Part shown: positions 47,175 through 60,258 of the stretch, piece after piece
How the letters are laid out: every line of letters starts with the position of its first letter
Position numbering within the stretch: the first letter of the stretch is position 1
DNA from: Acanthosoma haemorrhoidale
Lineage: Eukaryota; Arthropoda; Insecta; Hemiptera; Acanthosomatidae
Direction: 5' to 3'
DNA: 64,000 nt
Assembly: GCA_930367205.1 (NCBI GenBank)
Contig: OV884015.1
Coordinates: 107,944,509 to 108,008,508, forward strand
Made by a program: the position numbers and the translations under genes
The notes under the pieces: model-generated
The model's database searches: none
The model's input: only the letters and a program-made list of their open reading frames with translations
Told to the model about the DNA's origin: nothing

Positions 47175-48300
47175 AAGCGTTCCTGCCTCGACTGCATTCT
47201 GCCATCGATAGGGGAACGGAGCTTATCGTGCTAAATACCGGGTTTGTCATGTATTGCAACAAATCGAAGAATTTGAACGTCGAGTCTTATCGTTCTTTCG
47301 GTTCTTCTCAGAAACTGCGACTCATCTGCTTAAATATTGCTTGTCGTCTAAAGGCACTCGATGCCACACTGCCCTTATTGGTGCACTTTAATGTCACTTC
47401 TTTATTCGCGTCTTTTAACTGATTAAACGTTAATTGAACAGTTAAAACTATCAGTTGTTAAAATCATAATAAATGCAATTTAAACCTGAAATTTAGAAGA
47501 AAAAAAATTGAAATTATAATCAAGCCTAAGGTTAAGCAGACAAAATCCAGTGATATGCACCTACTTACTCATAGTTTAAAACTATTTATTAAATATTACT
47601 GCACAATACTTATAGTAATACACATAATATAATTGCACGATTTATCTAATGTCACGATCTCGTACCATTTCCTTATTATTATCGTTCAAGTATTTATTTA
47701 TTTGGATCTATTTACAATAAATACAACAAAGCAATAGCGTAAAATGAAAACTGACCCTTTATCTCAGATTCTGGAATTCGGTCATTGTTTTATGCCTTTG
47801 CGCTCGGGCATCGACAATATTTTTTGAAGGCGTTTATTAGGACTTTGAAATGTTTTTTCTACATTTTGAAATATCGCCAACGTCACACAGGACTCCATGT
47901 AACTCCATCTCGAAGAGCGCTAATGTTATGTCCTCTAGCTCCAAAAGTGTCTAACAATGTTAGCTTATTAATCTTCCTAGTACTATAGCTTCCTCAGTAC
48001 GGTGCAGACAAAATACAATTCGAATTTGGAGTTGTGCTTTGTCGACGAAGAAACCTTTCGAACGCGTTCATTTTCCCTATATTGAAATATCGTCACTATT
48101 CGTTGTGACTTTATCTAGAAGAATGCTTATGTCCTTAAGGCTCCCAAGTCGTTTTTCCATACCGTGGGCACGGTGTGTGATGGAACCCCTAAAGACAAGC
48201 TTCACTTCTCTCAAAATGTCTCTGTTAGGTTAATGGTTTTCAAAGTCGGTGCTACCAATTCTTGTAGCCAATTTCGCTAGTATCCAATAGGGTTTGCTGT
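47175..48300 (-). pseudogene. Unidentified decayed coding region
   Basis: Minus-strand stretches read protein-like between stops. About 48215-48100 gives ILREVKLVFRGSITHRAHGM followed by EKRLGSLKDISILLDKV. About 47975-47885 gives LLDTFGARGHNISALRDGV. About 47300-47176 gives FKFFDLLQYMTNPVFSTISS and ends MAECSRGRNA then stop. Frames shift several times. Composition is less AT-rich than the flanks. I cannot name a family. It may be a retroelement gag-like or another captured gene remnant. Confidence 0.3.
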
Positions 48301-48622
48301 GAGTGGAGGCTGCTGCAATGTTTCTTCGTTCCGAAATTGGAACTGGGGCCAGTGTACAGATTTGTAGGATTCGCTATTATATGTATGGAAATTTAAATCG
48401 TTTGATGATATATGAGATGGAATTGATGCTTTACGGGTGGTATATATATTCTAAAATTGAATTTTTTTTTTTTAGTTAATTTCAACGTTGACCAGTTATA
48501 TTTATTTAGCTACTATGAATAGTTAACGAGAAAAATAATTTAATTAAATAAAAAGTTCAAATTTCTTAATTTATATAGTTGGCAAATAACTCATACGTAA
48601 TTACTAGTCCATGGGCAGGTAC

Positions 48623-48955
48623 TGATGAGTTGGCGTGAACAGCTCAGCAGAAACAAGCAAAGTGGTGAGTTGTAGAATAAAAATGGATAAAGAAAAAGAT
48701 TACTTGATTATGAGTTCGCAGAGAGTGGAATCGCACCAAAGGTCGTTTAGGTGTTGTGTTTTACAGTTGCAGTGAAACAAGGGATCGCTGCGTTCTCTCC
48801 AGACATAGGATTACGTTCTATGACAACAACAACGTGTTCTCTTCAAGATGTTTTTTCACTTCTGCAAAAAATTTCATCTTCCCCTGGTGAAAAACGGAAA
48901 ATCGCCACTGAAGAGTTTATAAAAAGCCCTAGTTATTCTCCGTACATGACATCGG
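48623..48955 (+). repeat. Dispersed element X, left copy
   Basis: Begins TGATGAGTTGGCGTGAACAG, contains GGTCGTTTAGGTGTTGTG and GACATAGGATTACGTTCTAT, and ends near TCTCCGTACATGACAT. It is matched in the same orientation at 58123-59115, the other side of the 289-bp satellite. The 74-codon frame at 48751-48975 is not preserved in the other copy beyond SPDIGLRSMTTTTCSLQDV-like residues. Identity unknown. It could be a decayed transposon. Confidence 0.7.
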
Positions 48956-48959
48956 CGTT

Positions 48960-49540
48960 TTTGCTCCTCAACTAGTTTTCAACAAATTTGCTTCCTCTCT
49001 AGTACTTGATTTAAAAACTAAGTGCTGACTGCTGGAATGACAAATGCCATAATACGTGACGTATTAGATGCTCGTTAAAATGAGGCAAAAACCGCGTGAT
49101 TATCATGTGGGCAGGAGATAAAACAACCATGTAGAGTTAGCGAAAGAAGTGAGCAATAGGCCGAATAGGGCGAAAGAATAGCCGCTCTGTGCACTACTTC
49201 TCTTCTACCCACGTGGCCTCTTTACTTCGGTAATTAATTAATTAATCATAAGTAATAAGGAAATCTGCGATTGGTCCCCCATCCACCCGTATGTGGCAAC
49301 ACCGAGGCAAGTAGCCCCTTCATCCCAAGCGTTTAATTTCATAACGGTGACCACATTGCACATTTACTATTTTCATAACAATCATACATGTTAATTATAC
49401 GTTTATTGTCAACATTTAGAAATGAAAGATCTAAGACACTATCGAAATCTTTTGGAAGTACACTACATTCCGATAGCTATGCATTTTTGATTGTGCAATG
49501 GCTGTTTTCTTGAATACTATGAGATTTGATTTTCACATGT
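48960..49540. other. Spacer between element X and the satellite
   Basis: About 49043-49095 (GTATTAGATGCTCGTTA and on) resembles 61108-61160, suggesting that element X continues here. Otherwise nothing seen. Confidence 0.4.
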
Positions 49541-49544
49541 ATAC

Positions 49545-49735
49545 TCAACACCTTTTAATTTTTCTGTTGGTGATGTTTCTCTTCTTAAATTACATCTAAG
49601 TAAGCGATTATTATGTGTCCCATTTTTTGTGTTATTTATTTAATACTTTTAGTAACTTTGGAGTAGCACAAAATTCTTTAGGCTACACCAAATAAATATT
49701 TGTTCTGTTCGTTGAGGTATCCGCTTAGGACTGAT
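49545..49735 (+). repeat. Diverged outlying satellite monomer
   Basis: Resembles the second half of the 289-bp unit: ACATCTAAGTAAGCGATTA, GAGTAGCACAAAATT and AAATATTTGTTCTGTTCGT are shared, with many differences between. It lies about 360 bp left of the main array. Confidence 0.85.
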
Positions 49736-50094
49736 ATGTATGTAAGAGAATTAGTTAGTACTATGTATGGCTGATTCTTGTCGACGGCTTTTGTCGGAAG
49801 GTCTGTTCCATATGTGTAAACATAATTTTTCCTTTATCCATTTCGAATTCGGCAATAAATGTATGTATAAATTCCTCTTGAGAAATACTTAAATATATTC
49901 TTCATCGACTGTGATTTCGTTAGTTTAGTTTTCAGCTTGGCCAAAGCCAGGCAATTCGTGGATCCGGTTATATAGCGGACAATATGACAGGATTATTTTT
50001 AAGCAAATCTTCTCGCTGTTTAAAGCAAAAGCAAACTTGATACGTTGGAGAATTATTGTAGCTGTATTAAAACGATGTAATGTCACTACAAATT

Positions 50095-53000
50095 GAGCCA
50101 CTTGACTTATAAATCAGTTATTCTCTCACACTGATCGATCCCGTAGAAATGGAGGTTCGGAAACGACGGAATCATTTCATAGTTAGTTATATATCAAAAT
50201 GTTGTAATTTTTCTGTTGGGATGATCTCCTAATCAGATAACATCTAAGTAAGCGATTAATCATGTGTCACATCTTTTGTGTTTCTTATTTAATAGTTTTA
50301 GTAACTTTTGAGTAGCACAAAATTGTTTAGAATGCACCAAATAAATATTTGTTCTGTTCGTCTAGGTATCCGCTTGTGTCTATGAGCCACTTGACTTATA
50401 AATCAGTTATTCTCTCACACTGATCGATCCCGTAGAAATGGAGGTTCGGAAACGACGGAATCATTTCATAGTTAGTTATATATCAAAATGTTGTAATTTT
50501 TCTGTTGGGATGATCTCCTAATCAGATAACATCTAAGTAAGCGATTAATCATGTGTCACATCTTTTGTGTTTCTTATTTAATAGTTTTAGTAACTTTTGA
50601 GTAGCACAAAATTGTTTAGAATGCACCAAATAAATATTTGTTCTGTTCGTCTAGGTATCCGCTTGTGTCTATGAGCCACTTGACTTATAAATCAGTTATT
50701 CTCTCACACTGATCGATCCCGTAGAAATGGAGGTTCGGAAACGACGGAATCATTTCATAGTTAGTTATATATCAAAATGTTGTAATTTTTCTGTTGGGAT
50801 GATCTCCTAATCAGATAACATCTAAGTAAGCGATTAATCATGTGTCACATCTTTTGTGTTTCTTATTTAATAGTTTTAGTAACTTTTGAGTAGCACAAAA
50901 TTGTTTAGAATGCACCAAATAAATATTTGTTCTGTTCGTCTAGGTATCCGCTTGTGTCTATGAGCCACTTGACTTATAAATCAGTTATTCTCTCACACTG
51001 ATCGATCCCGTAGAAATGGAGGTTCGGAAACGACGGAATCATTTCATAGTTAGTTATATATCAAAATGTTGTAATTTTTCTGTTGGGATGATCTCCTAAT
51101 CAGATAACATCTAAGTAAGCGATTAATCATGTGTCACATCTTTTGTGTTTCTTATTTAATAGTTTTAGTAACTTTTGAGTAGCACAAAATTGTTTAGAAT
51201 GCACCAAATAAATATTTGTTCTGTTCGTCTAGGTATCCGCTTGTGTCTATGAGCCACTTGACTTATAAATCAGTTATTCTCTCACACTGATCGATCCCGT
51301 AGAAATGGAGGCTCGGAAACGACGGAATCATTTCATAGTTAGTTATATATCAAAATGTTGTAATTTTTCTGTTGGGATGATCTCCTAATCAGATAACATC
51401 TAAGTAAGCGATTAATCATGTGTCACATCTTTTGTGTTTCTTATTTAATAGTTTTAGTAACTTTTGAGTAGCACAAAATTGTTTAGAATGCACCAAATAA
51501 ATATTTGTTCTGTTCGTCTAGGTATCCGCTTGTGTCTATGAGCCACTTGACTTATAAATCAGTTATTCTCTCACACTGATCGATCCCGTAGAAATGGAGG
51601 TTCGGAAACGACGGAATCATTTCATAGTTAGTTATATATCAAAATGTTGTAATTTTTCTGTTGGGATGATCTCCTAATCAGATAACATCTAAGTAAGCGA
51701 TTAATCATGTGTCACATCTTTTGTGTTTCTTATTTAATAGTTTTAGTAACTTTTGAGTAGCACAAAATTGTTTAGAATGCACCAAATAAATATTTGTTCT
51801 GTTCGTCTAGGTATCCGCTTGTGTCTATGAGCCACTTGACTTATAAATCAGTTATTCTCTCACACTGATCGATCCCGTAGAAATGGAGGTTCGGAAACGA
51901 CGGAATCATTTCATAGTTAGTTATATATCAAAATGTTGTAATTTTTCTGTTGGGATGATCTCCTAATCAGATAACATCTAAGTAAGCGATTAATCATGTG
52001 TCACATCTTTTGTGTTTCTTATTTAATAGTTTTAGTAACTTTTGAGTAGCACAAAATTGTTTAGAATGCACCAAATAAATATTTGTTCTGTTCGTCTAGG
52101 TATCCGCTTGTGTCTATGAGCCACTTGACTTATAAATCAGTTATTCTCTCACACTGATCGATCCCGTAGAAATGGAGGTTCGGAAACGACGGAATCATTT
52201 CATAGTTAGTTATATATCAAAATGTTGTAATTTTTCTGTTGGGATGATCTCCTAATCAGATAACATCTAAGTAAGCGATTAATCATGTGTCACATCTTTT
52301 GTGTTTCTTATTTAATAGTTTTAGTAACTTTTGAGTAGCACAAAATTGTTTAGAATGCACCAAATAAATATTTGTTCTGTTCGTCTAGGTATCCGCTTGT
52401 GTCTATGAGCCACTTGACTTATAAATCAGTTATTCTCTCACACTGATCGATCCCGTAGAAATGGAGGTTCGGAAACGACGGAATCATTTCATAGTTAGTT
52501 ATATATCAAAATGTTGTAATTTTTCTGTTGGGATGATCTCCTAATCAGATAACATCTAAGTAAGCGATTAATCATGTGTCACATCTTTTGTGTTTCTTAT
52601 TTAATAGTTTTAGTAACTTTTGAGTAGCACAAAATTGTTTAGAATGCACCAAATAAATATTTGTTCTGTTCGTCTAGGTATCCGCTTGTGTCTATGAGCC
52701 ACTTGACTTATAAATCAGTTATTCTCTCACACTGATCGATCCCGTAGAAATGGAGGTTCGGAAACGACGGAATCATTTCATAGTTAGTTATATATCAAAA
52801 TGTTGTAATTTTTCTGTTGGGATGATCTCCTAATCAGATAACATCTAAGTAAGCGATTAATCATGTGTCACATCTTTTGTGTTTCTTATTTAATAGTTTT
52901 AGTAACTTTTGAGTAGCACAAAATTGTTTAGAATGCACCAAATAAATATTTGTTCTGTTCGTCTAGGTATCCGCTTGTGTCTATGAGCCACTTGACTTAT

Positions 53001-56000
53001 AAATCAGTTATTCTCTCACACTGATCGATCCCGTAGAAATGGAGGTTCGGAAACGACGGAATCATTTCATAGTTAGTTATATATCAAAATGTTGTAATTT
53101 TTCTGTTGGGATGATCTCCTAATCAGATAACATCTAAGTAAGCGATTAATCATGTGTCACATCTTTTGTGTTTCTTATTTAATAGTTTTAGTAACTTTTG
53201 AGTAGCACAAAATTGTTTAGAATGCACCAAATAAATATTTGTTCTGTTCGTCTAGGTATCCGCTTGTGTCTATGAGCCACTTGACTTATAAATCAGTTAT
53301 TCTCTCACACTGATCGATCCCGTAGAAATGGAGGTTCGGAAACGACGGAATCATTTCATAGTTAGTTATATATCAAAATGTTGTAATTTTTCTGTTGGGA
53401 TGATCTCCTAATCAGATAACATCTAAGTAAGCGATTAATCATGTGTCACATCTTTTGTGTTTCTTATTTAATAGTTTTAGTAACTTTTGAGTAGCACAAA
53501 ATTGTTTAGAATGCACCAAATAAATATTTGTTCTGTTCGTCTAGGTATCCGCTTGTGTCTATGAGCCACTTGACTTATAAATCAGTTATTCTCTCACACT
53601 GATCGATCCCGTAGAAATGGAGGTTCGGAAACGACGGAATCATTTCATAGTTAGTTATATATCAAAATGTTGTAATTTTTCTGTTGGGATGATCTCCTAA
53701 TCAGATAACATCTAAGTAAGCGATTAATCATGTGTCACATCTTTTGTGTTTCTTATTTAATAGTTTTAGTAACTTTTGAGTAGCACAAAATTGTTTAGAA
53801 TGCACCAAATAAATATTTGTTCTGTTCGTCTAGGTATCCGCTTGTGTCTATGAGCCACTTGACTTATAAATCAGTTATTCTCTCACACTGATCGATCCCG
53901 TAGAAATGGAGGTTCGGAAACGACGGAATCATTTCATAGTTAGTTATATATCAAAATGTTGTAATTTTTCTGTTGGGATGATCTCCTAATCAGATAACAT
54001 CTAAGTAAGCGATTAATCATGTGTCACATCTTTTGTGTTTCTTATTTAATAGTTTTAGTAACTTTTGAGTAGCACAAAATTGTTTAGAATGCACCAAATA
54101 AATATTTGTTCTGTTCGTCTAGGTATCCGCTTGTGTCTATGAGCCACTTGACTTATAAATCAGTTATTCTCTCACACTGATCGATCCCGTAGAAATGGAG
54201 GTTCGGAAACGACGGAATCATTTCATAGTTAGTTATATATCAAAATGTTGTAATTTTTCTGTTGGGATGATCTCCTAATCAGATAACATCTAAGTAAGCG
54301 ATTAATCATGTGTCACATCTTTTGTGTTTCTTATTTAATAGTTTTAGTAACTTTTGAGTAGCACAAAATTGTTTAGAATGCACCAAATAAATATTTGTTC
54401 TGTTCGTCTAGGTATCCGCTTGTGTCTATGAGCCACTTGACTTATAAATCAGTTATTCTCTCACACTGATCGATCCCGTAGAAATGGAGGTTCGGAAACG
54501 ACGGAATCATTTCATAGTTAGTTATATATCAAAATGTTGTAATTTTTCTGTTGGGATGATCTCCTAATCAGATAACATCTAAGTAAGCGATTAATCATGT
54601 GTCACATCTTTTGTGTTTCTTATTTAATAGTTTTAGTAACTTTTGAGTAGCACAAAATTGTTTAGAATGCACCAAATAAATATTTGTTCTGTTCGTCTAG
54701 GTATCCGCTTGTGTCTATGAGCCACTTGACTTATAAATCAGTTATTCTCTCACACTGATCGATCCCGTAGAAATGGAGGTTCGGAAACGACGGAATCATT
54801 TCATAGTTAGTTATATATCAAAATGTTGTAATTTTTCTGTTGGGATGATCTCCTAATCAGATAACATCTAAGTAAGCGATTAATCATGTGTCACATCTTT
54901 TGTGTTTCTTATTTAATAGTTTTAGTAACTTTTGAGTAGCACAAAATTGTTTAGAATGCACCAAATAAATATTTGTTCTGTTCGTCTAGGTATCCGCTTG
55001 TGTCTATGAGCCACTTGACTTATAAATCAGTTATTCTCTCACACTGATCGATCCCGTAGAAATGGAGGTTCGGAAACGACGGAATCATTTCATAGTTAGT
55101 TATATATCAAAATGTTGTAATTTTTCTGTTGGGATGATCTCCTAATCAGATAACATCTAAGTAAGCGATTAATCATGTGTCACATCTTTTGTGTTTCTTA
55201 TTTAATAGTTTTAGTAACTTTTGAGTAGCACAAAATTGTTTAGAATGCACCAAATAAATATTTGTTCTGTTCGTCTAGGTATCCGCTTGTGTCTATGAGC
55301 CACTTGACTTATAAATCAGTTATTCTCTCACACTGATCGATCCCGTAGAAATGGAGGTTCGGAAACGACGGAATCATTTCATAGTTAGTTATATATCAAA
55401 ATGTTGTAATTTTTCTGTTGGGATGATCTCCTAATCAGATAACATCTAAGTAAGCGATTAATCATGTGTCACATCTTTTGTGTTTCTTATTTAATAGTTT
55501 TAGTAACTTTTGAGTAGCACAAAATTGTTTAGAATGCACCAAATAAATATTTGTTCTGTTCGTCTAGGTATCCGCTTGTGTCTATGAGCCACTTGACTTA
55601 TAAATCAGTTATTCGCTCACATTGATCGATCCCGTAGAAATGGAGCTTCGGAAACGACGGAATCATTTCATAGTTAGTTATATATCAAAATGTTGTAATT
55701 TTTCTGTTGGGATGATCTCCTAATCAGATAACATCTAAGTAAGCGATTAATCATGTGTCACATCTTTTGTGTTTCTTATTTAATAGTTTTAGTAACCTTC
55801 GAGTAGCACAAAATTGTTTAGAATGCACCAAATACATATTTGTTCTGTTCGTCTAGGTATCCGCTTGTGTCTATGAGCCACTTGACTTATAAATCAGTTA
55901 TTCGCTCACACTGATCGATCCCGTAGAAATGGAGCTTCGGAAACGACGGAATCATTTTATAGTTAGTTATATACTCAAAATGTTGTAATGTTTCTGTTGG

Positions 56001-57394
56001 GATGATCTCCTAATCAGATAACATCTGAGTAAGCGATTAATCATGTGTCACATCTTTTGTGTTTCTTATTTAATAGTTTTGGTAACTTTTGAGTAGCACA
56101 AAATTGTTTAGAATGCACCAAATAAATATTTGTTCTGTTCGTCTAGGTATCCGCTTGTGTCTATGAGCCACTTGACTTATAAATCAGTTATTCTCTCACA
56201 CTGATCGATCCCGTAGAAATGGAGCTTCGGAAACGACGGAATCATTTTATAGTTAGTTATATACTCAAAATGTTGTAATGTTTCTGTTGGGATGATCTCC
56301 TAATCAGATAACATCTGAGTAAGCGATTAATCATGTGTCACATCTTTTGTGTTTCTTATTTAATAGTTTTGGTAACTTTTGAGTAGCACAAAATTGTTTA
56401 GAATGCACCAAATAAATATTTGTTCTGTTCGTCTAGGTATCCGCTTGTGTCTATGAGCCACTTGACTTATAAATCAGTTATTCTCTCACACTGATCGATC
56501 CCGTAGAAATGGAGGTTCGGAAACGACGGAATCATTTTATAGTTAGTTATATACTCAAAATGTTGTAATGTTTCTGTTGGGATGATCTCCTAATCAGATA
56601 ACATCTGAGTAAGCGATTAATCATGTGTCACATCTTTTGTGTTTCTTATTTAATAGTTTTAGTAACTTTCGAGTAGCACAAAATTGTTTAGAATGCACCA
56701 AATACATATTTGTTCTGTTCGTCTAGGTATCCGCTTGTGTCTATGAGCCACTTGACTTATAAATCAGTTATTCTCTCACACTGATCGATCCCGTAGAAAT
56801 GGAGGTTCGGAAACGACGGAATCATTTTATAGTTAGTTATATACTCAAAATGTTGTAATGTTTCTGTTGGGATGATCTCCTAATCAGATAACATCTGAGT
56901 AAGCGATTAATCATGTGTCACATCTTTTGTGTTTCTTATTTAATAGTTTTAGTAACTTTCGAGTAGCACAAAATTGTTTAGAATGCACCAAATACATATT
57001 TGTTCTGTTCGTCTAGGTATCCGCTTGTGTCTATGAGCCACTTGACTTATAAATCAGTTATTCTCTCACACTGATCGATCCCGTAGAAATGGAGGTTCGG
57101 AAACGACGGAATCATTTTATAGTTAGTTATATACTCAAAATGTTGTAATGTTTCTGTTGGGATATTCTCCTAATCAGATAACATTTGAGTAAGCGATTAA
57201 TCATGTGTCACATCTTTTGTGTTTCTTATTTAATAATTTTAGTAACTTTCGAGTAGCACAAAATTGTTTACAATGCACCAAATAAATATTTGTTCTGTTC
57301 GTCCAGGTATCCGCTTGTGTCTATGAGCCACTTGACTTATAAATGAATCAGTTATTCTCTCACACTGATCGATCCCGTAGAAATGGAGGTTCGG
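50095..57394 (+). repeat. 289-290-bp satellite array, about 25 units
   Basis: Units begin GAGCCACTTGACTTATAAAT. Starts are every 289 bp from 50095 to 55875, then every 290 bp at 56165, 56455, 56745, 57035 and 57325, the last being a partial unit. The first roughly 19 units are near-identical (one T-to-C at about 51311). From 55586 the units carry private variants, including GCTTCGG for GGTTCGG and TATACTCAAAA for TATATCAAAA. The final partial unit has a 4-bp insertion. No unit encodes a long open frame. Confidence 0.98.
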
Positions 57395-58122
57395 CAACTT
57401 CAAAGTATGGGGACGTCGAGAATAGGTCGAATAATTTGCTTTGGATCCGCAATGTGTCTATGAGCTGCGGTTCTAAACTTCATCATTGTGCGCCAATGAG
57501 GCAATCAGTCTATGGATCGCTCAAAATATTATTGACAGCCAGGTGAAGATAGCGTGTGGTCTGCGCATCTAACAGACTGGACTGAAATCAATCTCTGGGA
57601 ACTGAGAGCATCAAGTTATGAATCACTTTCGTCCTCCCATGTCGGATATCACTGTAAACACTTGAGGAGTTCTTATTCTCTACAGTGACACTACTTTTTC
57701 AATATTTAGCGTACTAACATATAAATAATATTTGTTGCGTAGCAGGATCGGTCTTCAATGGTATCAGTTTTTAAAAAAAGATTTCGTCTTCAATAAATGG
57801 TTTTGTTCTTTAGGCAGGTCATAATTGGAAGTCTATGTAATCACGCGTCTAGGCAGGTACGTTAGACGCACGTGCGACCATTGCAATGCCTGCAAACATT
57901 TCAGCATTTCAGTCCAGCTTTTCCGTACTCCCTTTTTACCGTTACAGGAAATCATTAACATGGTTTGAGGGGCTGGTTTTTTTCATTATGAGCTCATAAG
58001 ACTCGATTGGGACTCCAATCGAGGGGATTCTTCTCCACTCCTCTAACCATTTCTGCACCTGTAACGAAACAAATGATAAATTTTTGAACCCAAAAGAGCA
58101 TAGTTATAAAACAGAATAACAA
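57395..58122. other. Unannotated stretch right of the satellite
   Basis: No gene or repeat recognised. The 67-codon frame at 57343-57546 starts inside the last satellite unit and is chance. Confidence 0.5.
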
Positions 58123-58410
58123 TGACGAGTTGTCGTGAGCAGTTCAGTAGAAATAAGTAAAGTGGTGAGTTGTAGAATAAAAATTAATAAAGAAAAAGAT
58201 TACCTGATTATGAGTGGAATGAGTGGAAGATGAGCAGAGAGTGGAATTGTGCCAAAGGTCGTTTAGGTTTTGTGTTTTACAGTTGCCGTGAAACAAGAAA
58301 TCGCTGCGTTTGTCCAGACATAGGATTACGTTCTATGACAACAACAACGTGTTCTCTGCAAGATGTTTTTTTTATGCTGCGAGAAATCCCCTGGAAAAAA
58401 AACACTGAAG

Positions 58411-58415
58411 ACGTT
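58411..58415 (+). repeat. Target-site duplication ACGTT, left
   Basis: ACGTT directly precedes the LTR and recurs at 59075-59079. Confidence 0.85.
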
Positions 58416-59074
58416 TGTCGTGTCGTCACGAGAGGAGTGCGTAGTTACTCTAGCCCTGGTGTTAAAGTGAGGGTTGATAGGCCTGTGCCCCAACAATGCA
58501 CTATGTTCAGGAGAAGAGGTATAGGGTAGCTAGTGTAGGTAGTTTGTGTAGTCTTGAAATGATTACGAATTCACAATCGGTATCTGAGGGTAGGTGAAAT
58601 CCGTCCGGATCCCAAAGGCGAGTGTGAACCGGAGAGAGGCACAGTGGATTTACACATTGTCGTGGGAGACACTACTTGGTAAATTTGTAGGGCCACGACA
58701 ACCGTTGTCCGCGAGCGAGAGGTCTCTCCCAAGGAGCTGCTAGTTTTAGCGAGGCGAAGGCAGAGAGTCCCACTAGGAAGGTGTGGGGTCTGACAAGGCC
58801 GGACTAAAACATAGCGAGATTAGGAAGAGAGATACAGAGGTTTTCATAAATGAGAAGGCCAAGTCTTGAACATCAGTGCTGCCACAAGTCATCAGCTAGC
58901 GAGTAGGTAGCGGGTTCCCAGCTCCTATAACTAATTGATTTGCAGCTGCGCTTTTTATTGTTTACAATATTTACAATGACTTATTTTTGTTATTTACATT
59001 TGTTTAAATTAATTTACAATATATATATAATAGACTATAGGGTGATTTATCTTATGTATTTAGCGGTCGCTACA
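58416..59074 (+). mobile_element. Solo LTR (659 bp)
   Basis: Begins TGTCG and ends GCTACA, the usual TG...CA of long terminal repeats, with ACGTT on both sides. Removing LTR plus one ACGTT restores continuity with element X as seen at 48900-48930. There is no internal retrotransposon sequence, so the element was reduced by LTR-LTR recombination. A related sequence lies in reverse orientation at 29719-29912. The 99-codon frame at 58230-58529 crosses the insertion point and is not a gene. Confidence 0.88.
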
Positions 59075-59079
59075 ACGTT
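59075..59079 (+). repeat. Target-site duplication ACGTT, right
   Basis: Second ACGTT, directly after the LTR. Confidence 0.85.
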
Positions 59080-59115
59080 TATAAAAAGTCCTAGTTGTTC
59101 TCCGTACATGACATT

Positions 59116-59500
59116 GATCAGGTTTGCGCAGCTCAGCGTTGAATCAACTCCAACAATCAACAAGTAGAATTCCTATTGAATCAATTACCTTCCATGAAAA
59201 AAATACTTTGATCGCAATGTGGATCGATGCGATGTGGTGGAATTGAACCGGAAATACCGAAACTCCAATTGTGTAGAGGTAAAGGCACATTGACTCGTGT
59301 GTTTTTATGGGAAGATAGACTCGATTGTTTTAGTAAGCAAGTACCTTGTTCTCTCCAGGTATCATTTAATCCTTAAGAGTACTTACAACAGAGTTACTCA
59401 AATTATATATTTAAAATTAAACACGTAATCACTCCCTGTCAAAAAGCCCAAGTATTCCTGACACACTGTAGCACAACTTGGCACAATTTGACCATGTTCG
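59116..59500. other. Unannotated spacer
   Basis: No gene or recognisable repeat. Confidence 0.45.
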
Positions 59501-59527
59501 CATGAATATAATTGATCCTTTGCTTCA

Positions 59528-60258
59528 ACCTTTTTTTATCCACGTGAAGCGAGCTCATGGGGCTACGTCGCCTGCGGTCTACGTATTCTAATGCAATGGG
59601 ATTGTTGAATCAGTCAGCGCACCTTATGTTATTCTGTTTTTTCTTTTATTTCATTATTCATCAACACGTAAAAAAAAAAAAAAAATCTGATCTTATTAAC
59701 TAATATTTACAATTTCTTTCTCCTTGCTAGCTAATTTTTTTTTTTTTCCTAACCATGATAGATCGTTTTACACGTTGAGCGGAAGTAATACCTATTGCCT
59801 ACAACACTGCCGAGACTGTAGAATTTCAGCAGGGCCCCCCCTTCATTTTGAGGCTGCATTATTCAGAAGTCTATCTAGCTGGTTAGGCACAATATTTTTT
59901 TGCACAACGTTTTTTTTGCATGTGAAGCGAGCTTATGGGGCTACGTCGCCTGTGGTGCACGTATTCCAATGCAATGGGATTGTTGAATCAGTCAGCGCAC
60001 TTTATGTTATTCTGTTTTTTCCTTTATTTAATTATTCATCAACAAAAAAATCAAACAATCTGATCTTATTAACTAATATTTAAAATGTTTTTCTCTTTAC
60101 TAGCTAATTCCCCCACCCTAACCATAGTCGTTTTACACGTTTAGCGGAAGTAATACCTATTGCCTACAACACTGCCGAGACTGTAGAATTTCAGCAGGGC
60201 CCCCCCCTTCATTTTGAGGCTGCATTATTCAGAAGTCTATCTAGCTGGTTAGGCACAA
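59528..60258 (-). repeat. Tandem duplicate of a family C-like element
   Basis: A unit beginning GTGAAGCGAGCTCATGGGGC at 59544 recurs at 59922 (378 bp apart), each preceded by a T-run. Both units contain GGAAGTAATACCTATTGCCT and end AGCTGGTTAGGCACAA. A part of the unit (CATGGGGGTACGTC, GTGGTGCACG) is shared with 27680-27740. The 119-codon frame at 59724-60083 lies across both copies and is incidental. Confidence 0.8.

Larger units (their letters stand above)
58123..59115 (+). repeat. Dispersed element X, right copy, split by a solo LTR
   Basis: 58123-58415 matches 48623-48915 and, after the LTR and target duplication, 59080-59115 matches 48917-48952. The left-hand copy without the LTR serves as a natural pre-insertion reference. 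Confidence 0.8.

Noticed and set aside
50095..57394. Satellite unit considered as a tandem RNA gene or coding repeat
   Set aside because: No long open frame, no conserved frame and no recognisable RNA fold or promoter in the unit.
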